A stretch of 64,000 nucleotides of DNA from Sphingomonas paucimobilis NBRC 13935 (GCF_000739895.2 NZ_BBJS01000014.1:186001-250000), one strand, 5' to 3'. Shown: positions 1 to 10,658, counted from the first letter of the stretch. Notes: a model not told the origin generated them from the letters alone. Translations and numbers: made by a program.

Positions 1-218
1 GGGCCTGGTTCGAGCATGAAGGCGAGCGGATCAAGATCCTCACCGCCGAGCTGGTCGAGGCATCAGGCGAGCCCGGCGAGGTGCTGGACGACCGCTTGAC
101 CATCGCCGGCGCGGAGGGTGCCCTCCGCCCTGTGACCGTCCAGCGCGCCGGGCGTGGCGTATCGAGTGCCGAGGATTTGCTGCGCGGTTTCGCCATCCCG
201 GCGGGGACGCGGCTTTGA
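1..218 (+). CDS. fmt: Methionyl-tRNA formyltransferase, C-terminal fragment
   Basis: The window opens inside this gene; reading begins at base 3 and the TGA stop is at 216-218, leaving 71 residues. The fragment runs from [13 protein letters not shown] to a C-terminus AIPAGTRL, which matches the C-terminal tRNA-binding domain of Fmt (the GAWFE..GERIK segment and the 'EDLLRG' helix near the end). Fmt formylates the initiator Met-tRNA using 10-formyl-tetrahydrofolate. The stop overlaps the TTG start of truA by 4 bases, so the two are probably translationally coupled. The catalytic domain is outside the window, so the call rests on the C-terminal domain and gene order only. Confidence 0.85.
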   Translation, partial: AWFEHEGERIKILTAELVEASGEPGEVLDDRLTIAGAEGALRPVTVQRAGRGVSSAEDLLRGFAIPAGTRL

Positions 219-964
219 CCCGTTTTGCGCTGACGGTCGAATTTGACGGGCGGCCCTTTATGGGCTGGCAGCGCCAATCGCATGGCCCCAGTGTGCAACA
301 AGCGTTGGAAGATGCCATCCACGCCGTCACGGGCGAGCGCACCGCCGTCCATGCCGCCGGCCGGACGGATGCCGGCGTCCACGGGCTGGCGATGCGCGCG
401 CATGTCGATATCGCCAAGGTGATCGCCCCCTTCCGCCTGATGGAGGCCATCAACGCGCGCATTCGCCCCGCCCCCGTCGCGGTGCTCGATTGCGTCGAAG
501 TCGCCAGCGATTGGCATGCGCGCTTCTCCTGCATCCGCCGGTCCTACGAGTATCGCATCGTCAACCGCCGCGCGCCACTGACCCATGAACTGGGGTTGGC
601 GTGGCAGGTGCCGCAGGCCCTGGACGAAGCGGCCATGGCCGAGGCCGCCGCGCGGCTGGTCGGACGACACGACTTCACCACCTTTCGCTCGGTCCATTGC
701 CAGGCGGACAGTCCGGTGCGGACGCTCGACCTGTTATCGGTGGAGCGCGATGGCGCGCGGCTGTTCATCCGTGCCGCCGCGCGCTCCTTCCTCCATCATC
801 AGGTGCGGTCGATGGTGGGATGCCTGGCGCTGGTCGGCATGGGGCGCTGGACGCCGGATGATGTCGAGGCGGCACTGGTGGCGCGGGACCGGGCGCAGCT
901 CGGCCTCAACGCGCCATCCGACGGGCTGTTCTTCGTCCGGGCGGATTACCCCGACGAAGGCTGA
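215..964 (+). CDS. truA: tRNA pseudouridine(38-40) synthase TruA
   Basis: 249 residues, normal length for TruA. It isomerises uridines 38-40 in the anticodon arm of many tRNAs. The catalytic motif GRTDAGVHG is present with the nucleophilic Asp at residue 52, and the N-terminal '[14 protein letters not shown]' is typical of the family. The start is a TTG at 215 overlapping the fmt stop (TTGA); no ATG fits upstream of the conserved N-terminus. The 3' end overlaps the convergent methyltransferase gene by 19 bases. Confidence 0.95.
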   Translation: MTRFALTVEFDGRPFMGWQRQSHGPSVQQALEDAIHAVTGERTAVHAAGRTDAGVHGLAMRAHVDIAKVIAPFRLMEAINARIRPAPVAVLDCVEVASDWHARFSCIRRSYEYRIVNRRAPLTHELGLAWQVPQALDEAAMAEAAARLVGRHDFTTFRSVHCQADSPVRTLDLLSVERDGARLFIRAAARSFLHHQVRSMVGCLALVGMGRWTPDDVEAALVARDRAQLGLNAPSDGLFFVRADYPDEG

Positions 965-2142
965 CGCACGAAGCGCGCCGCCAGTTCGACATGGGTCGAC
1001 CAGCGGAACTGCCCCACCGGTTGCACCCATTCGAGCGACCAACCCTGATCGACCATCATCCGCGCGTCGCGCGCGAAGCTCGACGGGTTGCACGACACAT
1101 AGGCCACCGCACCGACGGCCGCGCTGGCCAGCGCCTCGGCCTGATCGCGTGCGCCGGCCCGCGGCGGATCGAGCACGATCGCATCAAAGCGATCGAGTTC
1201 CGCCTTGGTCAGCGGCCGGCGATAAAGGTCGCGATGCTCGGCGAAAACCGCACGTCCGCAAGCATTGGCCGCCCCCTTCAGCGACAGGATAGCGTCGCGC
1301 GCACCCTCGGCGGCATAGACCTTGCCCGGCAAGGCAAGTGCGAAGGTGCCGAGACCGGCAAACAGGTCGGCCGTCGTGCGGGGATTGCCGACCGCTTCGG
1401 TGACGGCCGCCACCAGCGCGGCTTCACCGTCACGCGTCGCTTGCAGGAAAGCGCCGGGGGGCAAAGGCACGCCGACGCCGCCGAGGGTGATCGTCACCGG
1501 CTCGGGCTCCCAACGGGTCTCGGGGCCCATTCCGTCATCGACCGCGAAACGCGCCACCCCGTGACGCTCGCAGAAACCGATGATCGCCTCGGCGGCCTCC
1601 AGGCCATCGGGCGAAAAGCTCGTGACCAGAATATCGGCGCCCTGATCGGCCAGCGTCAGATGGACGTCGCCACGCCGCTTGAACCCCAGCCGCTGGAGCA
1701 GCCCCCGCAGCGGCGCGACCAGCGCAAAGAGCTCGGGGGCCAGGATATGGCACTCGACGATATCGACGATGGCGTGGCTCTTCTCCTCCGAAAAGCCGAT
1801 CAGGACGCGGCCGCCCTTGGTTTCGGCATGGAGGGTCGCGCGGCGGCGGCTGCGTGGCGGCGAGAGATGCGCCGGCCGCAGCGGCGCCGTCAGCCCTTGC
1901 GCGTCGAGGGCGGAGGCGATCCGGTCGGTGACGAAGCCCGCATAGCTTTCATCGTCGAGATGCTGGAGCTGGCATCCGCCACAGCGCGGGAAATGACCGC
2001 AGGGCGGCGTCTGATGGTGCGGGCCCGGCACGACGGCGCCGTCGGCGGACAGGGTGTCGCCGGGGGCGGCAAATGCGGCATGACGCCCGTTTTCGGTCAC
2101 GCCGTCGCCACGCGCGGCGACGCGGATAATGATATCGCTCAT
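946..2142 (-). CDS. Class I SAM-dependent RNA m5U methyltransferase (RlmD/TrmA family)
   Basis: 398 residues from the ATG at 2142 ([15 protein letters not shown]). A short N-terminal TRAM-like segment is followed by a 4Fe-4S cysteine cluster ([10 protein letters not shown], Cys 48, 54, 57) with a fourth Cys in [10 protein letters not shown]. Downstream are the SAM motif [13 protein letters not shown], the motif VLDPPRAGA and the catalytic cysteine motif YVSCNPSSF. These define the RlmC/RlmD/TrmA/RumA family, which methylates C5 of uridine in 23S rRNA or tRNA. The cluster and gene size fit an RlmD-type 23S rRNA enzyme, but the exact target uridine cannot be read from sequence. It lies 5 bases downstream of the NAD(P)HX repair gene and is likely in its operon. 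A longer frame to 2235 exists but overlaps that upstream gene. Confidence 0.88.
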   Translation of the reverse strand: MSDIIIRVAARGDGVTENGRHAAFAAPGDTLSADGAVVPGPHHQTPPCGHFPRCGGCQLQHLDDESYAGFVTDRIASALDAQGLTAPLRPAHLSPPRSRRRATLHAETKGGRVLIGFSEEKSHAIVDIVECHILAPELFALVAPLRGLLQRLGFKRRGDVHLTLADQGADILVTSFSPDGLEAAEAIIGFCERHGVARFAVDDGMGPETRWEPEPVTITLGGVGVPLPPGAFLQATRDGEAALVAAVTEAVGNPRTTADLFAGLGTFALALPGKVYAAEGARDAILSLKGAANACGRAVFAEHRDLYRRPLTKAELDRFDAIVLDPPRAGARDQAEALASAAVGAVAYVSCNPSSFARDARMMVDQGWSLEWVQPVGQFRWSTHVELAARFVRQPSSG

Positions 2143-2147
2143 GGCGA

Positions 2148-3527
2148 TCAGCCTCTGACGGCGGAAAGCGCGTCTGCCAAGTCGTCGGCGATGAATGCCC
2201 GGCCGCAGCGACGGGCGGCCCGGCCATGAAGCCACACCCCGGCCTCCGCCGCCGCCAGGGGTTCGAGCCCGGCGGCAAGCATCGCGCCGATAGCGCCCGC
2301 CAGCACATCGCCTGTGCCGGCGGTCGACAGCCAGGCATTGGCTTCCGGACAGAGGATGGTGCGGCCATCGGGTGCGGCGATGACGGTATCGGCGCCCTTG
2401 TGGACGACGACGGCACCGGTCCGTTCTGCGGCATGGAGGGTCTGGTCCGTTTTGGCACCGGTCGCGTCGCCGAACAGATGCGTGAATTCACCGCCATGCG
2501 GCGTCAGTATCTTGGGGCCGATATGCTCGCCGAGCGCATCCGCATCGACCAGCCGTAGCGCATCGCCATCAATGACCAGAGGTCGCCCGCTGCCCAGCGC
2601 CGCCCCCAGCTTGGCGCGGGCCACATTATCGCGGCCCAGACCCGGACCGACCACGATCGCGCCGATTCGATCGTCCATCAAAGCGTCGGCGCTATAGTCC
2701 CGCCGGACGATGGCATGGGGATGGCCGGCTTGCCCGTCGCTTTCGCTCAAATGGAGCACATAGCCCGCACCCGCCCGCAGGGCAGCGGTTGCCGCAAGCT
2801 TCGACGCTCCGGACATGGCCCCTGCAACGATCGTGACTAGTCCGCGACTATATTTGTGCGACGCCGCGTTCGGCTCCGGCAGCCATGGTTTGGCCAGGAC
2901 GCGGGTCCCGCCATCGACCGGAACGCCGATGTCGAGCAGACGGACATGCCCCATTTTTTGCGCGGCGGGTTGCAGCAGGTGGGCAGGCTTCACGGCACCC
3001 AACGCCAGCGTGACGTCGAAGCGGGGGACCTCGCCCAGAAGCTGGCCATCATCCGTCGCCACACCGCTGGGCAGATCGACCGCGATGCGCAAGCCAGCCG
3101 CCGAAGCCAGCCGAGACAGGGCGGCTTGTACCGATCCGTCCAAGGCACGCGAAAGCCCGGTGCCGAACAGCGCGTCGACCAGGACGGGTGCCGGACCGGC
3201 GGTATCCAGAGTTTCTATGCCGCCTTCCCACAGGCTGCGGGCCCAGCGTCCGCTCTCGCTGCGGGGCTCGCCGCTCGCGGTCACCCGCACCGGCAGTCCC
3301 TGACGGCGGAGGGATGCCGCCGCCACATAGCCATCGCCGCCATTATTGCCCGGCCCACATAAGACCAGAACCTCTCGCCCGGCCGCCAAGCGCGCCACCG
3401 ATTGCGCCACGGCCTCGCCAGCGCGCTGCATCAGGGCGGTTTCCCGCATGCCGCCATCGAACAGCACCTGTTCTGCCGCGCGCATGGCCTTGGCGGTCAA
3501 GACCACTTGGCCGTCGATCGGGATCAT
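2148..3527 (-). CDS. nnr: Bifunctional NAD(P)HX epimerase / ADP-dependent NAD(P)HX dehydratase
   Basis: 459 residues, the size of the fused YjeF_N plus YjeF_C protein. It repairs hydrated NADH/NADPH. The N-terminal epimerase domain contains GPGNNGGDGYVAAASL (about residues 58-73). The C-terminal dehydratase domain of ribokinase-like fold contains VVGPGLGR, LTPHGGEFTHLFG and the nucleotide site AGTGDVLAGAIGAMLAAG. The start overlaps the stop of the upstream lipoprotein gene by ATGA, indicating co-translation. It is followed after 5 bases by the RNA methyltransferase gene. Confidence 0.95.
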   Translation of the reverse strand: MIPIDGQVVLTAKAMRAAEQVLFDGGMRETALMQRAGEAVAQSVARLAAGREVLVLCGPGNNGGDGYVAAASLRRQGLPVRVTASGEPRSESGRWARSLWEGGIETLDTAGPAPVLVDALFGTGLSRALDGSVQAALSRLASAAGLRIAVDLPSGVATDDGQLLGEVPRFDVTLALGAVKPAHLLQPAAQKMGHVRLLDIGVPVDGGTRVLAKPWLPEPNAASHKYSRGLVTIVAGAMSGASKLAATAALRAGAGYVLHLSESDGQAGHPHAIVRRDYSADALMDDRIGAIVVGPGLGRDNVARAKLGAALGSGRPLVIDGDALRLVDADALGEHIGPKILTPHGGEFTHLFGDATGAKTDQTLHAAERTGAVVVHKGADTVIAAPDGRTILCPEANAWLSTAGTGDVLAGAIGAMLAAGLEPLAAAEAGVWLHGRAARRCGRAFIADDLADALSAVRG

Positions 3528-3916
3528 CGGGCGTTGACGGTCGCGGGCAGGCGATAGCGATCGGTTCCCACGGCGACGCCGATCTGCTTGTCGCCCTCCA
3601 CCGACACGACCGCCGGCAGTGCCCCATCGGCCGCCGCCACCCCGCGACCATCCTGCGTCACTTGGAGCCGCCGGAAACCGCCATCCGGATGCCGGACGGT
3701 CAGCACGACCGCCTCACCTCCCGCGCTTTGCTCGACCGTGCAATCACGGCGGAAACCTGCGTGACCGCCCAGCGCGCATTCGATCGGCAGCCCGGGCTTC
3801 TGTGCCGCTGCCGTCGCCGTGGCACCCTCGCCGGACTGCTCGCTTTGTCCCCCGGAACATCCGGCCAGCGCCAGCGCGCCGGCCAGATAGACGGACTCAG
3901 ATATCCGCATAGACAT
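3524..3916 (-). CDS. Small predicted lipoprotein of unknown function
   Basis: 130 residues from ATG 3916 (or 128 from ATG 3910). The N-terminus [20 protein letters not shown] ends in a lipobox (LAGC), so I infer a membrane-anchored lipoprotein. It is followed by a Ser/Gly/Ala-rich linker and a roughly 80-residue beta-rich domain with two cysteines (ECALGG..., RDCTVEQ) that could form a disulfide. I do not recognise a family. Its start lies inside the last codons of ilvD and its stop overlaps the nnr start, so it sits in an ilvD-lipoprotein-nnr-methyltransferase run on the reverse strand. Confidence 0.75.
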   Translation of the reverse strand: MSMRISESVYLAGALALAGCSGGQSEQSGEGATATAAAQKPGLPIECALGGHAGFRRDCTVEQSAGGEAVVLTVRHPDGGFRRLQVTQDGRGVAAADGALPAVVSVEGDKQIGVAVGTDRYRLPATVNAR

Positions 3917-5618
3917 GGCGCTCGTGCTTGGCGCCGGGATGGGTGACGGCGCCCTGGTGCGCCGGGCCGACATTCTGAGCATAACGCCACAACACGCCGG
4001 ACTGGTAATCGTTCACCCGCGGGATCCAACGTGCGCGACGCTCGGCCAGCACGTCCTCTGCCACGTCGAGGTCGATCGTCCCCGCCTCGGCATCGATACG
4101 GATGATGTCGCCATTCTCGACCAGCGCGATCGGTCCGCCATCGGCCGCCTCAGGGCCGACATGGCCGATGCAGAAACCACGCGTACCGCCGGAGAAGCGA
4201 CCGTCGGTGATCAGCGCGACCTTCTCGCCCAGACCCTGACCGTAGAGCGCGGCAGTGGTCGACAGCATTTCGCGCATGCCGGGACCGCCCTTGGGGCCTT
4301 CATAGCGGATGACGACCACGGTGCCGTCGGTGATCTCGCGCGCCTCGACGGCGGCGAACGCCTCTTCCTCGCAGTCGAACACCTTCGCGATGCCATCGAA
4401 CTGAAGGCGCTTCATGCCGGCGACCTTCACGATTGCACCCTCGGGCGCCAAGCTGCCACGCAGGCCGACGACGCCGCCGGTCGGCGTGATCGGCGTCTTC
4501 ACGTCATAGATGACCTTCTGGTCGGGGTTCCAGGTGACCTCGTCGATATTCTCGGCCAGGGTCTTGCCGGTGACGGTGATGCAGTCGCCGTGCAGATAGC
4601 CGCCCGCCAGCAGCGTCTTCATCAGCATATAGACGCCGCCCGCCTCATACATATCCTTGGCGACATAGCGGCCGCCGGGCTTGAGGTCGGCGATATAGGG
4701 CGTGGTCTTGAAGATCTCGGCGACGTCGAACAGGTCGAAGTCGATCCCCGCCTCGTTCGCCATTGCTGGCAGGTGGAGGCCGGCATTGGTCGAGCCGCCG
4801 GTCGCCGCCACGACGCGCGCGGCATTTTCGAACGCCTCACGGGTACAGATATCGCGCGGACGAAGGTTGCGCGCGACCAGTTCCATCACCTGCTCGCCCG
4901 CCGCCTCGGCAATGCCATGGCGGTCGAGGAAGGGCGCCGGCATCATATTGCTGTTGGGCAGCGACAGGCCGATCGCCTCGCCAACGCAGGCCATGGTGTT
5001 GGCGGTGAACTGGCCGCCACAGGCGCCGTGGCCCGGGCAGGCGACCTTTTCCAATGCGATCAGGTCGTGGAGTGGGCAATTGCCCGCCGCGTGCTGTCCG
5101 ACTGCCTCGAACACGTCGACCACGGTCACGTCGCGGTCGTGATGACGGCCGGGCAGGATCGAGCCGCCATAGACGAAGATCGAGGGCACGTTCAGGCGAA
5201 GCATCGCCATCATCATGCCGGGCAGCGACTTGTCGCATCCCGCAAAGCCGACCAGCGCGTCATAGCAATGGCCGCGTACCGACAGTTCGACCGAATCGGC
5301 GATCACCTCGCGGCTGACCAGCGAGGACTTCATCCCCTGATGGCCCATGGCGATACCGTCGGTGACGGTGATGGTGTTGAACCGACGCGGCATGCCACCG
5401 CCGCGGATCACGCCCCCTTGCGCGGCATCGGCCTGTGCATCGAGCGTGGTGTTGCACGGTGCCGAATTATTGCCCGCGCTCGCCAGCGCGACGAAGGGCT
5501 TGGCGATATCCTCTTCCTGGATACCCATGGCGTAGTAATAGCTGCGGTGCGGCGCGCGCTCTGGCCCGACGGAAACGTGGCGGGACGGTAGGCGGGACTT
5601 GTCGAATTGGCGTGTCAT
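3897..5618 (-). CDS. ilvD: Dihydroxy-acid dehydratase
   Basis: 573 residues, within the family's usual 560-620. It converts 2,3-dihydroxy-3-methylbutanoate and its methylpentanoate analogue to the 2-keto acids of valine and isoleucine synthesis, using an Fe-S cluster. Signature motifs are [15 protein letters not shown] and [17 protein letters not shown], which supply cluster cysteines, and [21 protein letters not shown] near the C-terminus. The start [15 protein letters not shown] fits the family N-terminus. The keto acid product is also the substrate of PanB encoded at 29.4 kb, though the two genes are not linked. Confidence 0.97.
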   Translation of the reverse strand: MTRQFDKSRLPSRHVSVGPERAPHRSYYYAMGIQEEDIAKPFVALASAGNNSAPCNTTLDAQADAAQGGVIRGGGMPRRFNTITVTDGIAMGHQGMKSSLVSREVIADSVELSVRGHCYDALVGFAGCDKSLPGMMMAMLRLNVPSIFVYGGSILPGRHHDRDVTVVDVFEAVGQHAAGNCPLHDLIALEKVACPGHGACGGQFTANTMACVGEAIGLSLPNSNMMPAPFLDRHGIAEAAGEQVMELVARNLRPRDICTREAFENAARVVAATGGSTNAGLHLPAMANEAGIDFDLFDVAEIFKTTPYIADLKPGGRYVAKDMYEAGGVYMLMKTLLAGGYLHGDCITVTGKTLAENIDEVTWNPDQKVIYDVKTPITPTGGVVGLRGSLAPEGAIVKVAGMKRLQFDGIAKVFDCEEEAFAAVEAREITDGTVVVIRYEGPKGGPGMREMLSTTAALYGQGLGEKVALITDGRFSGGTRGFCIGHVGPEAADGGPIALVENGDIIRIDAEAGTIDLDVAEDVLAERRARWIPRVNDYQSGVLWRYAQNVGPAHQGAVTHPGAKHERHVYADI

Positions 5619-5708
5619 GGCGCAGGCCTATGTCGCGAGACAGGCCTTTGACGCAAGCAAATTTCGCAAATTACGTTGTGGGCGCGTTTTACGGAGCCCC
5701 GTCGGCCG

Positions 5709-6059
5709 TCAGAGCGATCCCAGCGCCTTAGCCACGCCGTCCATGGTAAACGGCTTCTGCAGTCGCGGCCGATCGCGGAACCGCTCGTCCACCGCATCGT
5801 CCGAGCCGCCGGTCGCGAATACGAAGGGGACGCCACGCTCCGCCAACGCTTCGGCGACGGGAGTGCTCTTCTGACCGCCACGCAGGTTGACGTCGAGGAT
5901 CGCGGCATCGATACCGCCCTCGGCCACACGGGCGAGCGCGTCATCGACGCTGTCGACGGTGCCCGCCACCTGTTTGTCGAGGACGTCCAGGAAATCCTCG
6001 AGCATCATGGCGATAAGGGGTTCGTCCTCGACAATGAGGATTTGCACGGGCTCTGTCAT
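5709..6059 (-). CDS. Single-domain response regulator (receiver only)
   Basis: 116 residues from ATG 6059 (MTEPVQILIVEDEPLIAMML). It has a complete receiver domain: acidic pair in VEDE, phosphoacceptor Asp in AILDVNLRGG, switch Thr in FATGG and conserved Lys in LQKPF. There is no output domain. It lies 25 bases after the cckA stop on the same strand, so it is probably co-transcribed. Receiver-only proteins of this type often act as phosphate shuttles or sinks in alphaproteobacteria. That role, and any partnership with CckA, is inference from position. Confidence 0.9.
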   Translation of the reverse strand: MTEPVQILIVEDEPLIAMMLEDFLDVLDKQVAGTVDSVDDALARVAEGGIDAAILDVNLRGGQKSTPVAEALAERGVPFVFATGGSDDAVDERFRDRPRLQKPFTMDGVAKALGSL

Positions 6060-6084
6060 CAACCCTGCCATAACATGGTTTGCG

Positions 6085-8520
6085 TCATCCGCCAGCCGGT
6101 TGTTGCGCAAGCGCCGCCTGGGTCGCCTCCGCCAATTGCTGGACGGAGAAGGGCTTGGGCAGGAAACCGACATTGGGCAGTGTGATCGACTTGCGCAGCT
6201 GCTCCTCGGCATAGCCCGACATGAACAGCACCGCGAGATCGGGATAGCGCTTGCGCACCAGCCCGACCATGGTCGGTCCGTCCATCGTCGGCATGACCAC
6301 GTCGGAGATCAGCAGGTCGGGCTTGCCATGTTTGTCGAGCATCTCGAGCGCCGCCTCGCCATTTTCAGCCGCCAGCACGGTATAGCCCTGTCGTGACAGC
6401 GCCCGCTCGGCCACCGCGCGGACCATGTCCTCATCCTCGACCAGCAGGATCGTTCCCGATCCCCAGGGGGTCGCGACCGCGCGTGAAACTGGCTTGCCGG
6501 AGGGTAGTTGCGCGGCCGGCACGGCGGGGACGGCATGGACCGGCAGATAGATGGAGAATTTGGCCCCCCCACCCGGCGGCGAATCAGCAAAGATATAGCC
6601 ACCCGATTGCTTGATGATGCCATAGACGGTCGACAGGCCAAGGCCCGTCCCCTTGCCCAGCTCCTTCGTCGTGAAGAAGGGCTCGAAGATCTTGGGCAGG
6701 ATTTCCACTGGGATACCGGTGCCGTTGTCGCTGATGATCAGCGCGGTATAGTCGGCCGCCGGCAGGATATCGTTGCCCATGGCGCGCACATCGGCCATCG
6801 ACACCGCACGCGTCTGGATGGTCAGGATGCCGCCGCCCGCCGGCTCATTCTCCAGGATCGCATCGCGCGCATTGACTGCCAGGTTGACGACCACCTGCTC
6901 CAACTGGCCCGGATCGGCACGGACCGGGCCCAGATTGCGGCCATGGCTGACGTCCAGACGGACACGCTCGCCCAGCAGGCGCTTGAGCAGGTTCGACACT
7001 TCCGACACGACGTCCGGCAGTTGCAGGATTTGCGGGCGCAGCGTCTGTTGGCGGGAGAAGGCGAGCAACTGCCGTGTCAGGCTGGCCGCGCGGTTGGAGT
7101 TCGTTCGGATCTGCTGGATATCGTCATAATCGCTATCGCCGGGCGAATGGCGCATGAGCATCAGGTCGCAATGCCCGATGATCGCGGTCAGAATGTTGTT
7201 GAAGTCATGCGCCACGCCGCCCGCAAGCTGGCCGACCGCCTGCATCTTCGTCGCCTGTGCGACTTCGCGCTTCAGGCGGCTTTCCTCCGAATTGTCCTTG
7301 AGGCTGAGCAACACGGCAGCCTCGCCCAGGCCGCGCGCGCCGGCGATGGTCAGCGCGACCGGTTCCTCCGGATGATCCTTCAGCCGGACCGCCATGTCGG
7401 CGGAATGGGTCGCGCCACCGGCAAAGCGCCGGATCGCGTCGGCGACCGCCGCCTTGTCCTCACGGACGACCAGATCGCCCGGATAGAGCGGCGGCGCGGT
7501 GCCGCTCACCCCGGCGGCCCGCATGAAGGCCGAGTTCATCTGAATGAAACGCCCATCGCGGTCGACCAGCGCGATGCCAAACGGCATCAGCGCGACCAGC
7601 CCCCTCACATGGCTGCCGGAATTGGTCCCGGCCGGGGCGACCAGTTGCGGTTCCTCGTCGAGGAGGATGACCAACATCGGCGCGCCCTCCCCTTCGACAA
7701 AGGGGACCTGAAGGATACGTAGCGCCTTGCCGGTGCCCGCCTCGCTCGCGAAATGCACCTGCCCGCTGGGGTCGTGAGCGAGGAAGCTCGTGAAGTCGCG
7801 ACCCACGATCGACAGCATCTCGCCGCCCATCGCACGGGCACACAGCGCGCGGTTAGCGGCACGGACCCGACCGTCGGGGGCGATCAGCGCGGTCATGATG
7901 CCTGCAGCGCCTAGCCGATCGCCCTGGATACCACCGATCAGCCCTTCAACCGTCTCGGCCAGGTCCTGCTCCTCGGCGATGGCGAATCGCCAGACGAGTA
8001 GATCGGCTTCGTCGCCGGCCCGCGTAACCAGCACGGAGAGTTCGGTGCCCATCACCGCAATACGATCGGCGCGGCCCAGTCCATCGCGCCACGCCGCCCG
8101 TCCCGCCTGCGCCAATGCCTCGACACTGGGCGCATCGAGCGGCACGCCCGGCGGCGTCGGCATCATCGGGAAGAGCGAGGCATAGGCGTCATTGGCGCAG
8201 ACCAAGCGGCCAGCGCGGTCGGTAACCGCGATCGCATCCGCGCTGGCATCCGCCACCACGCGGGTGAAATCCCAGTCGATCGTCCGCCGGGTCTGCTCGG
8301 TCGCGGGGCGCAGCAGGCGCCATGTGGCGAGAATGCCAAAGGCCAGGAACGCGGCCGCCAGAAAACCGACCGCGACGACCCAGTTGTGGACCGCGAAGAA
8401 CAATAGCGCCGCCGCGCCCAAGCCGCTGACGCTCGAGACGATCGCGGCGCTTTTCAGCGGGGACAAGGCTGGGGGAGACGCGATCGCCATGGCGAAACTC
8501 TTCATCCGGCGACCGGGCAC
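6085..8520 (-). CDS. cckA: Cell-cycle hybrid histidine kinase CckA
   Basis: 811 residues. Order: two closely spaced membrane segments (about residues 24-67), PAS-like sensor regions (about 85-400), dimerisation/phosphoacceptor helix [17 protein letters not shown] with His438, HATPase with NGTGIP and [12 protein letters not shown] motifs, and a C-terminal receiver with Asp740 in [12 protein letters not shown] and the Lys in LPKPF. The HDFNN H-box, PAS layout and C-terminal receiver are those of CckA, which in alphaproteobacteria feeds phosphate through ChpT to CtrA and CpdR. ATGs at 8520, 8505 and 8490 are all possible starts; the longest is reported. A receiver-only gene follows directly. Confidence 0.9.
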   Translation of the reverse strand: MPGRRMKSFAMAIASPPALSPLKSAAIVSSVSGLGAAALLFFAVHNWVVAVGFLAAAFLAFGILATWRLLRPATEQTRRTIDWDFTRVVADASADAIAVTDRAGRLVCANDAYASLFPMMPTPPGVPLDAPSVEALAQAGRAAWRDGLGRADRIAVMGTELSVLVTRAGDEADLLVWRFAIAEEQDLAETVEGLIGGIQGDRLGAAGIMTALIAPDGRVRAANRALCARAMGGEMLSIVGRDFTSFLAHDPSGQVHFASEAGTGKALRILQVPFVEGEGAPMLVILLDEEPQLVAPAGTNSGSHVRGLVALMPFGIALVDRDGRFIQMNSAFMRAAGVSGTAPPLYPGDLVVREDKAAVADAIRRFAGGATHSADMAVRLKDHPEEPVALTIAGARGLGEAAVLLSLKDNSEESRLKREVAQATKMQAVGQLAGGVAHDFNNILTAIIGHCDLMLMRHSPGDSDYDDIQQIRTNSNRAASLTRQLLAFSRQQTLRPQILQLPDVVSEVSNLLKRLLGERVRLDVSHGRNLGPVRADPGQLEQVVVNLAVNARDAILENEPAGGGILTIQTRAVSMADVRAMGNDILPAADYTALIISDNGTGIPVEILPKIFEPFFTTKELGKGTGLGLSTVYGIIKQSGGYIFADSPPGGGAKFSIYLPVHAVPAVPAAQLPSGKPVSRAVATPWGSGTILLVEDEDMVRAVAERALSRQGYTVLAAENGEAALEMLDKHGKPDLLISDVVMPTMDGPTMVGLVRKRYPDLAVLFMSGYAEEQLRKSITLPNVGFLPKPFSVQQLAEATQAALAQQPAGG

Positions 8521-8563
8521 GGGTCAAGCGCGATCCTGTGCCCGGTCACGTCTCCGACGCGGT

Positions 8564-10591
8564 TTACCAGATTCGCACGCGCTGTTCGGGCGTCAGATAG
8601 AGTTTCTCGCCCGACTTGGGCTGATAGGCCGCATACCAGGGATCAAGATTGCGGACGACCCAGGCACGCTGCTGCGACGGCGAGTGCGGATCGGTCAGCA
8701 GTCGGTTACGCAGGTTCGCTTCCCGGTAGTTGCGCCGCCACACCTGCGCCCAGCCCAGATAGAAGCGCTGGTCGCCGGTAAAGCCGTCGATGACCTTGGC
8801 CGGACGCCCACCCAGCGACGCATGATAGGCATCATAGGCCACGGAAAGCCCCGCCAGATCGGCGACATTCTCGCCCAGCGTCAGCGCGCCCTTCACATGC
8901 AGGCCGGGCAGCGGCTCATAGGCGTCATATTGCTTCACCAGCGCGCCCGTGCGCGCCTTGAACGCCGCGACGTCGGCGGGCGTCCACCAGTCGGTCAACT
9001 GGCCCTTGGCATCGAACTTCGATCCCTGATCGTCGAAATGATGGCTCAGCTCATGGCCGATGACCGCGCCGATGCCGCCATAATTCACCGCGGCATCGGC
9101 CTTGGGGTCGAAGAAGGGCGGTTGCAGGATCGCCGCCGGGAAGACGATCTCGACCATGCCGAAATTGGCATAGGCGTTCACCGTCATCGGGGTCATGCCC
9201 CATTCCCAGCGCTGGATCGGCTTGCCGAGATGCGCGATGTTATCCTCGTGCCGCCACTGGGCCGCCCGCAGCGCGTTGCCGAAGGCGTCGCCGCTGACGA
9301 TCTTCAGCCCCGAATAATCCTTCCATCGGTCGGGATAGCCGATCTTGGGCGTGAAGGCGGCGAGCTTGGCATGGGCCTTCGCCTTGGTCTCGGGCGCCAT
9401 CCAGTCGAGCTGGTCGATGCGCTTGCCCATCGCGGTCAGCACGTTCCGGACCAGCTTGTCGGCCGCCGCCTTCGTCTCGGGCGGGAAGTAGCGCGCGACA
9501 TAGACCTTGCTGACCTCGTCGGCGAGCGCGCTGCTGGTGAAGTCGACCGCGCGCTTCCAGCGTTCCTGCTGCTGCGGCGTACCCGACAGGGTGGTGCCGT
9601 AAAAGGCGAACTGCTCGCGATCGAACTGCGCCGGCAGGACACCGGCGAACTCGTCGAGCGAGCGAACCAGCAACTGGTCCTTCAGCACCGCGATCGGCGT
9701 CGACTGGATCAGCGCGGCGATGCCCGTGACGGCGGTCGGCTGGGCGACCACCAGCGTGTCGACCGGAGTGCCCACGCCCTTCAGGTACGTCGCGAAGTCG
9801 AAGCCCGGCGCCATCTTCGCCAGATCGGCGACGCTCATCTTGTTATAGGTCTTGGTCCGGTCGCGGCTGTCGATCCGGGTCCAATGCACCTTGGCGATTT
9901 CGGTCTCGAACGCGAGGATGGCCTGGGCGCGCGCCTCGGCATCGGGTTCGCCGGCCATGGTCATCATCTTGGCGAGATGTGCCTGATAAGCGGTCCGCGC
10001 GGCCGCCAGCTTGGGATCGCTGCTCAGATAATAGTCGCGGTCGGGCATGCCGAGGCCCGCCTGACGCAAGCCCACGGTGTAGATGTCGGGCTGGCGCGCA
10101 TCCTGGCCGACGCCCGAGCCGAAGGGAATGTCGACGCCGTTGCGATCCGCCTCGGCGAGAAGCGCGGCATAGCCCGACTTGTCGCCCAGCCCCTTGATCC
10201 GGTCGAGCCATGGCTTGATCGGGCTCAGCCCCTTGGCTTCGATCGTGCCGGTGTCGAGATAGGTGGCATAGGCGGTGCCGATCTGGTTCCGCTGCCCCTT
10301 GGCCTGCTCCAGGATGGTGTGGGTCCGCTCGCGCGACAGGTCGGCCAGCACGTCGAACGCGCCATAGCTCGCCTTGTCGGCGGGGATCGCGGTCGTCTTC
10401 GCCCACTCGCCATTGGCGAAGGCGTAGAAGTCGTCGCCGGGGCGAACCGACTTGTCCATGCCCTTCTCGTCGAAGCCGAAGCGGCCATAGGTCGGGCCGT
10501 TGGCGGGGGCGGCACGGTTCTGCGCCTGCAACGCCACGCCTCCCGTGATCGCGGTCGCGCCCAGCAGCGCGGCGATGACCAGGTTCTTCAT
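8564..10591 (-). CDS. M13 family zinc metallopeptidase (neprilysin/PepO-like), copy 1
   Basis: 675 residues from ATG 10591. A signal peptide (MKNLVIAALLGATAITGGVA) implies export to the periplasm. The zinc motif HELSH is at residues 513-517, the third ligand lies in GENVAD (Glu about 574), and the substrate-binding motif NAYANFGMVEIVFPAA is present; the C-terminus is RVRIW. These are the M13 hallmarks. Two ATGs are adjacent (10594 and 10591); the Shine-Dalgarno GGAGAG ends one base before the first, so the second has better spacing. It is the second of two tandem paralogues, separated by 67 bases that hold a strong terminator. Confidence 0.95.
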   Translation of the reverse strand: MKNLVIAALLGATAITGGVALQAQNRAAPANGPTYGRFGFDEKGMDKSVRPGDDFYAFANGEWAKTTAIPADKASYGAFDVLADLSRERTHTILEQAKGQRNQIGTAYATYLDTGTIEAKGLSPIKPWLDRIKGLGDKSGYAALLAEADRNGVDIPFGSGVGQDARQPDIYTVGLRQAGLGMPDRDYYLSSDPKLAAARTAYQAHLAKMMTMAGEPDAEARAQAILAFETEIAKVHWTRIDSRDRTKTYNKMSVADLAKMAPGFDFATYLKGVGTPVDTLVVAQPTAVTGIAALIQSTPIAVLKDQLLVRSLDEFAGVLPAQFDREQFAFYGTTLSGTPQQQERWKRAVDFTSSALADEVSKVYVARYFPPETKAAADKLVRNVLTAMGKRIDQLDWMAPETKAKAHAKLAAFTPKIGYPDRWKDYSGLKIVSGDAFGNALRAAQWRHEDNIAHLGKPIQRWEWGMTPMTVNAYANFGMVEIVFPAAILQPPFFDPKADAAVNYGGIGAVIGHELSHHFDDQGSKFDAKGQLTDWWTPADVAAFKARTGALVKQYDAYEPLPGLHVKGALTLGENVADLAGLSVAYDAYHASLGGRPAKVIDGFTGDQRFYLGWAQVWRRNYREANLRNRLLTDPHSPSQQRAWVVRNLDPWYAAYQPKSGEKLYLTPEQRVRIW

Positions 10592-10595
10592 CATT

Positions 10596-10601
10596 CTCTC
10601 C
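10596..10601 (-). promoter_or_regulatory. Ribosome-binding site GGAGAG of M13 copy 1
   Basis: On the reverse strand GGAGAG lies immediately after the T-run of the upstream terminator and 1-4 bases before two in-frame ATGs. The 5' arm of the terminator contains CTCTCC, exactly complementary to this site, so alternative pairing is possible on paper. Confidence 0.6.
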
Positions 10602-10639
10602 AAAAAACAAACCTCTCCCGATCGCGCGATCGGGAGAGG
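10600..10639 (-). terminator. Rho-independent terminator after M13 copy 2
   Basis: A perfect 28-base palindrome at 10612-10639 (arms CCTCTCCCGATCG / CGATCGGGAGAGG) can fold into a 12-13 bp stem. On the reverse strand it is followed by TTTGTTTTTT (about 10602-10611). This is a textbook intrinsic terminator for the upstream peptidase gene. It sits directly against the ribosome-binding site of the next gene. Confidence 0.85.
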
Positions 10640-10658
10640 CCAGGGGTCTGTTATCGTC

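Noticed and set aside
3915..5591. 558-codon forward frame opposite ilvD
   Set aside because: A shadow of ilvD, whose Fe-S motifs are unmistakable on the reverse strand.
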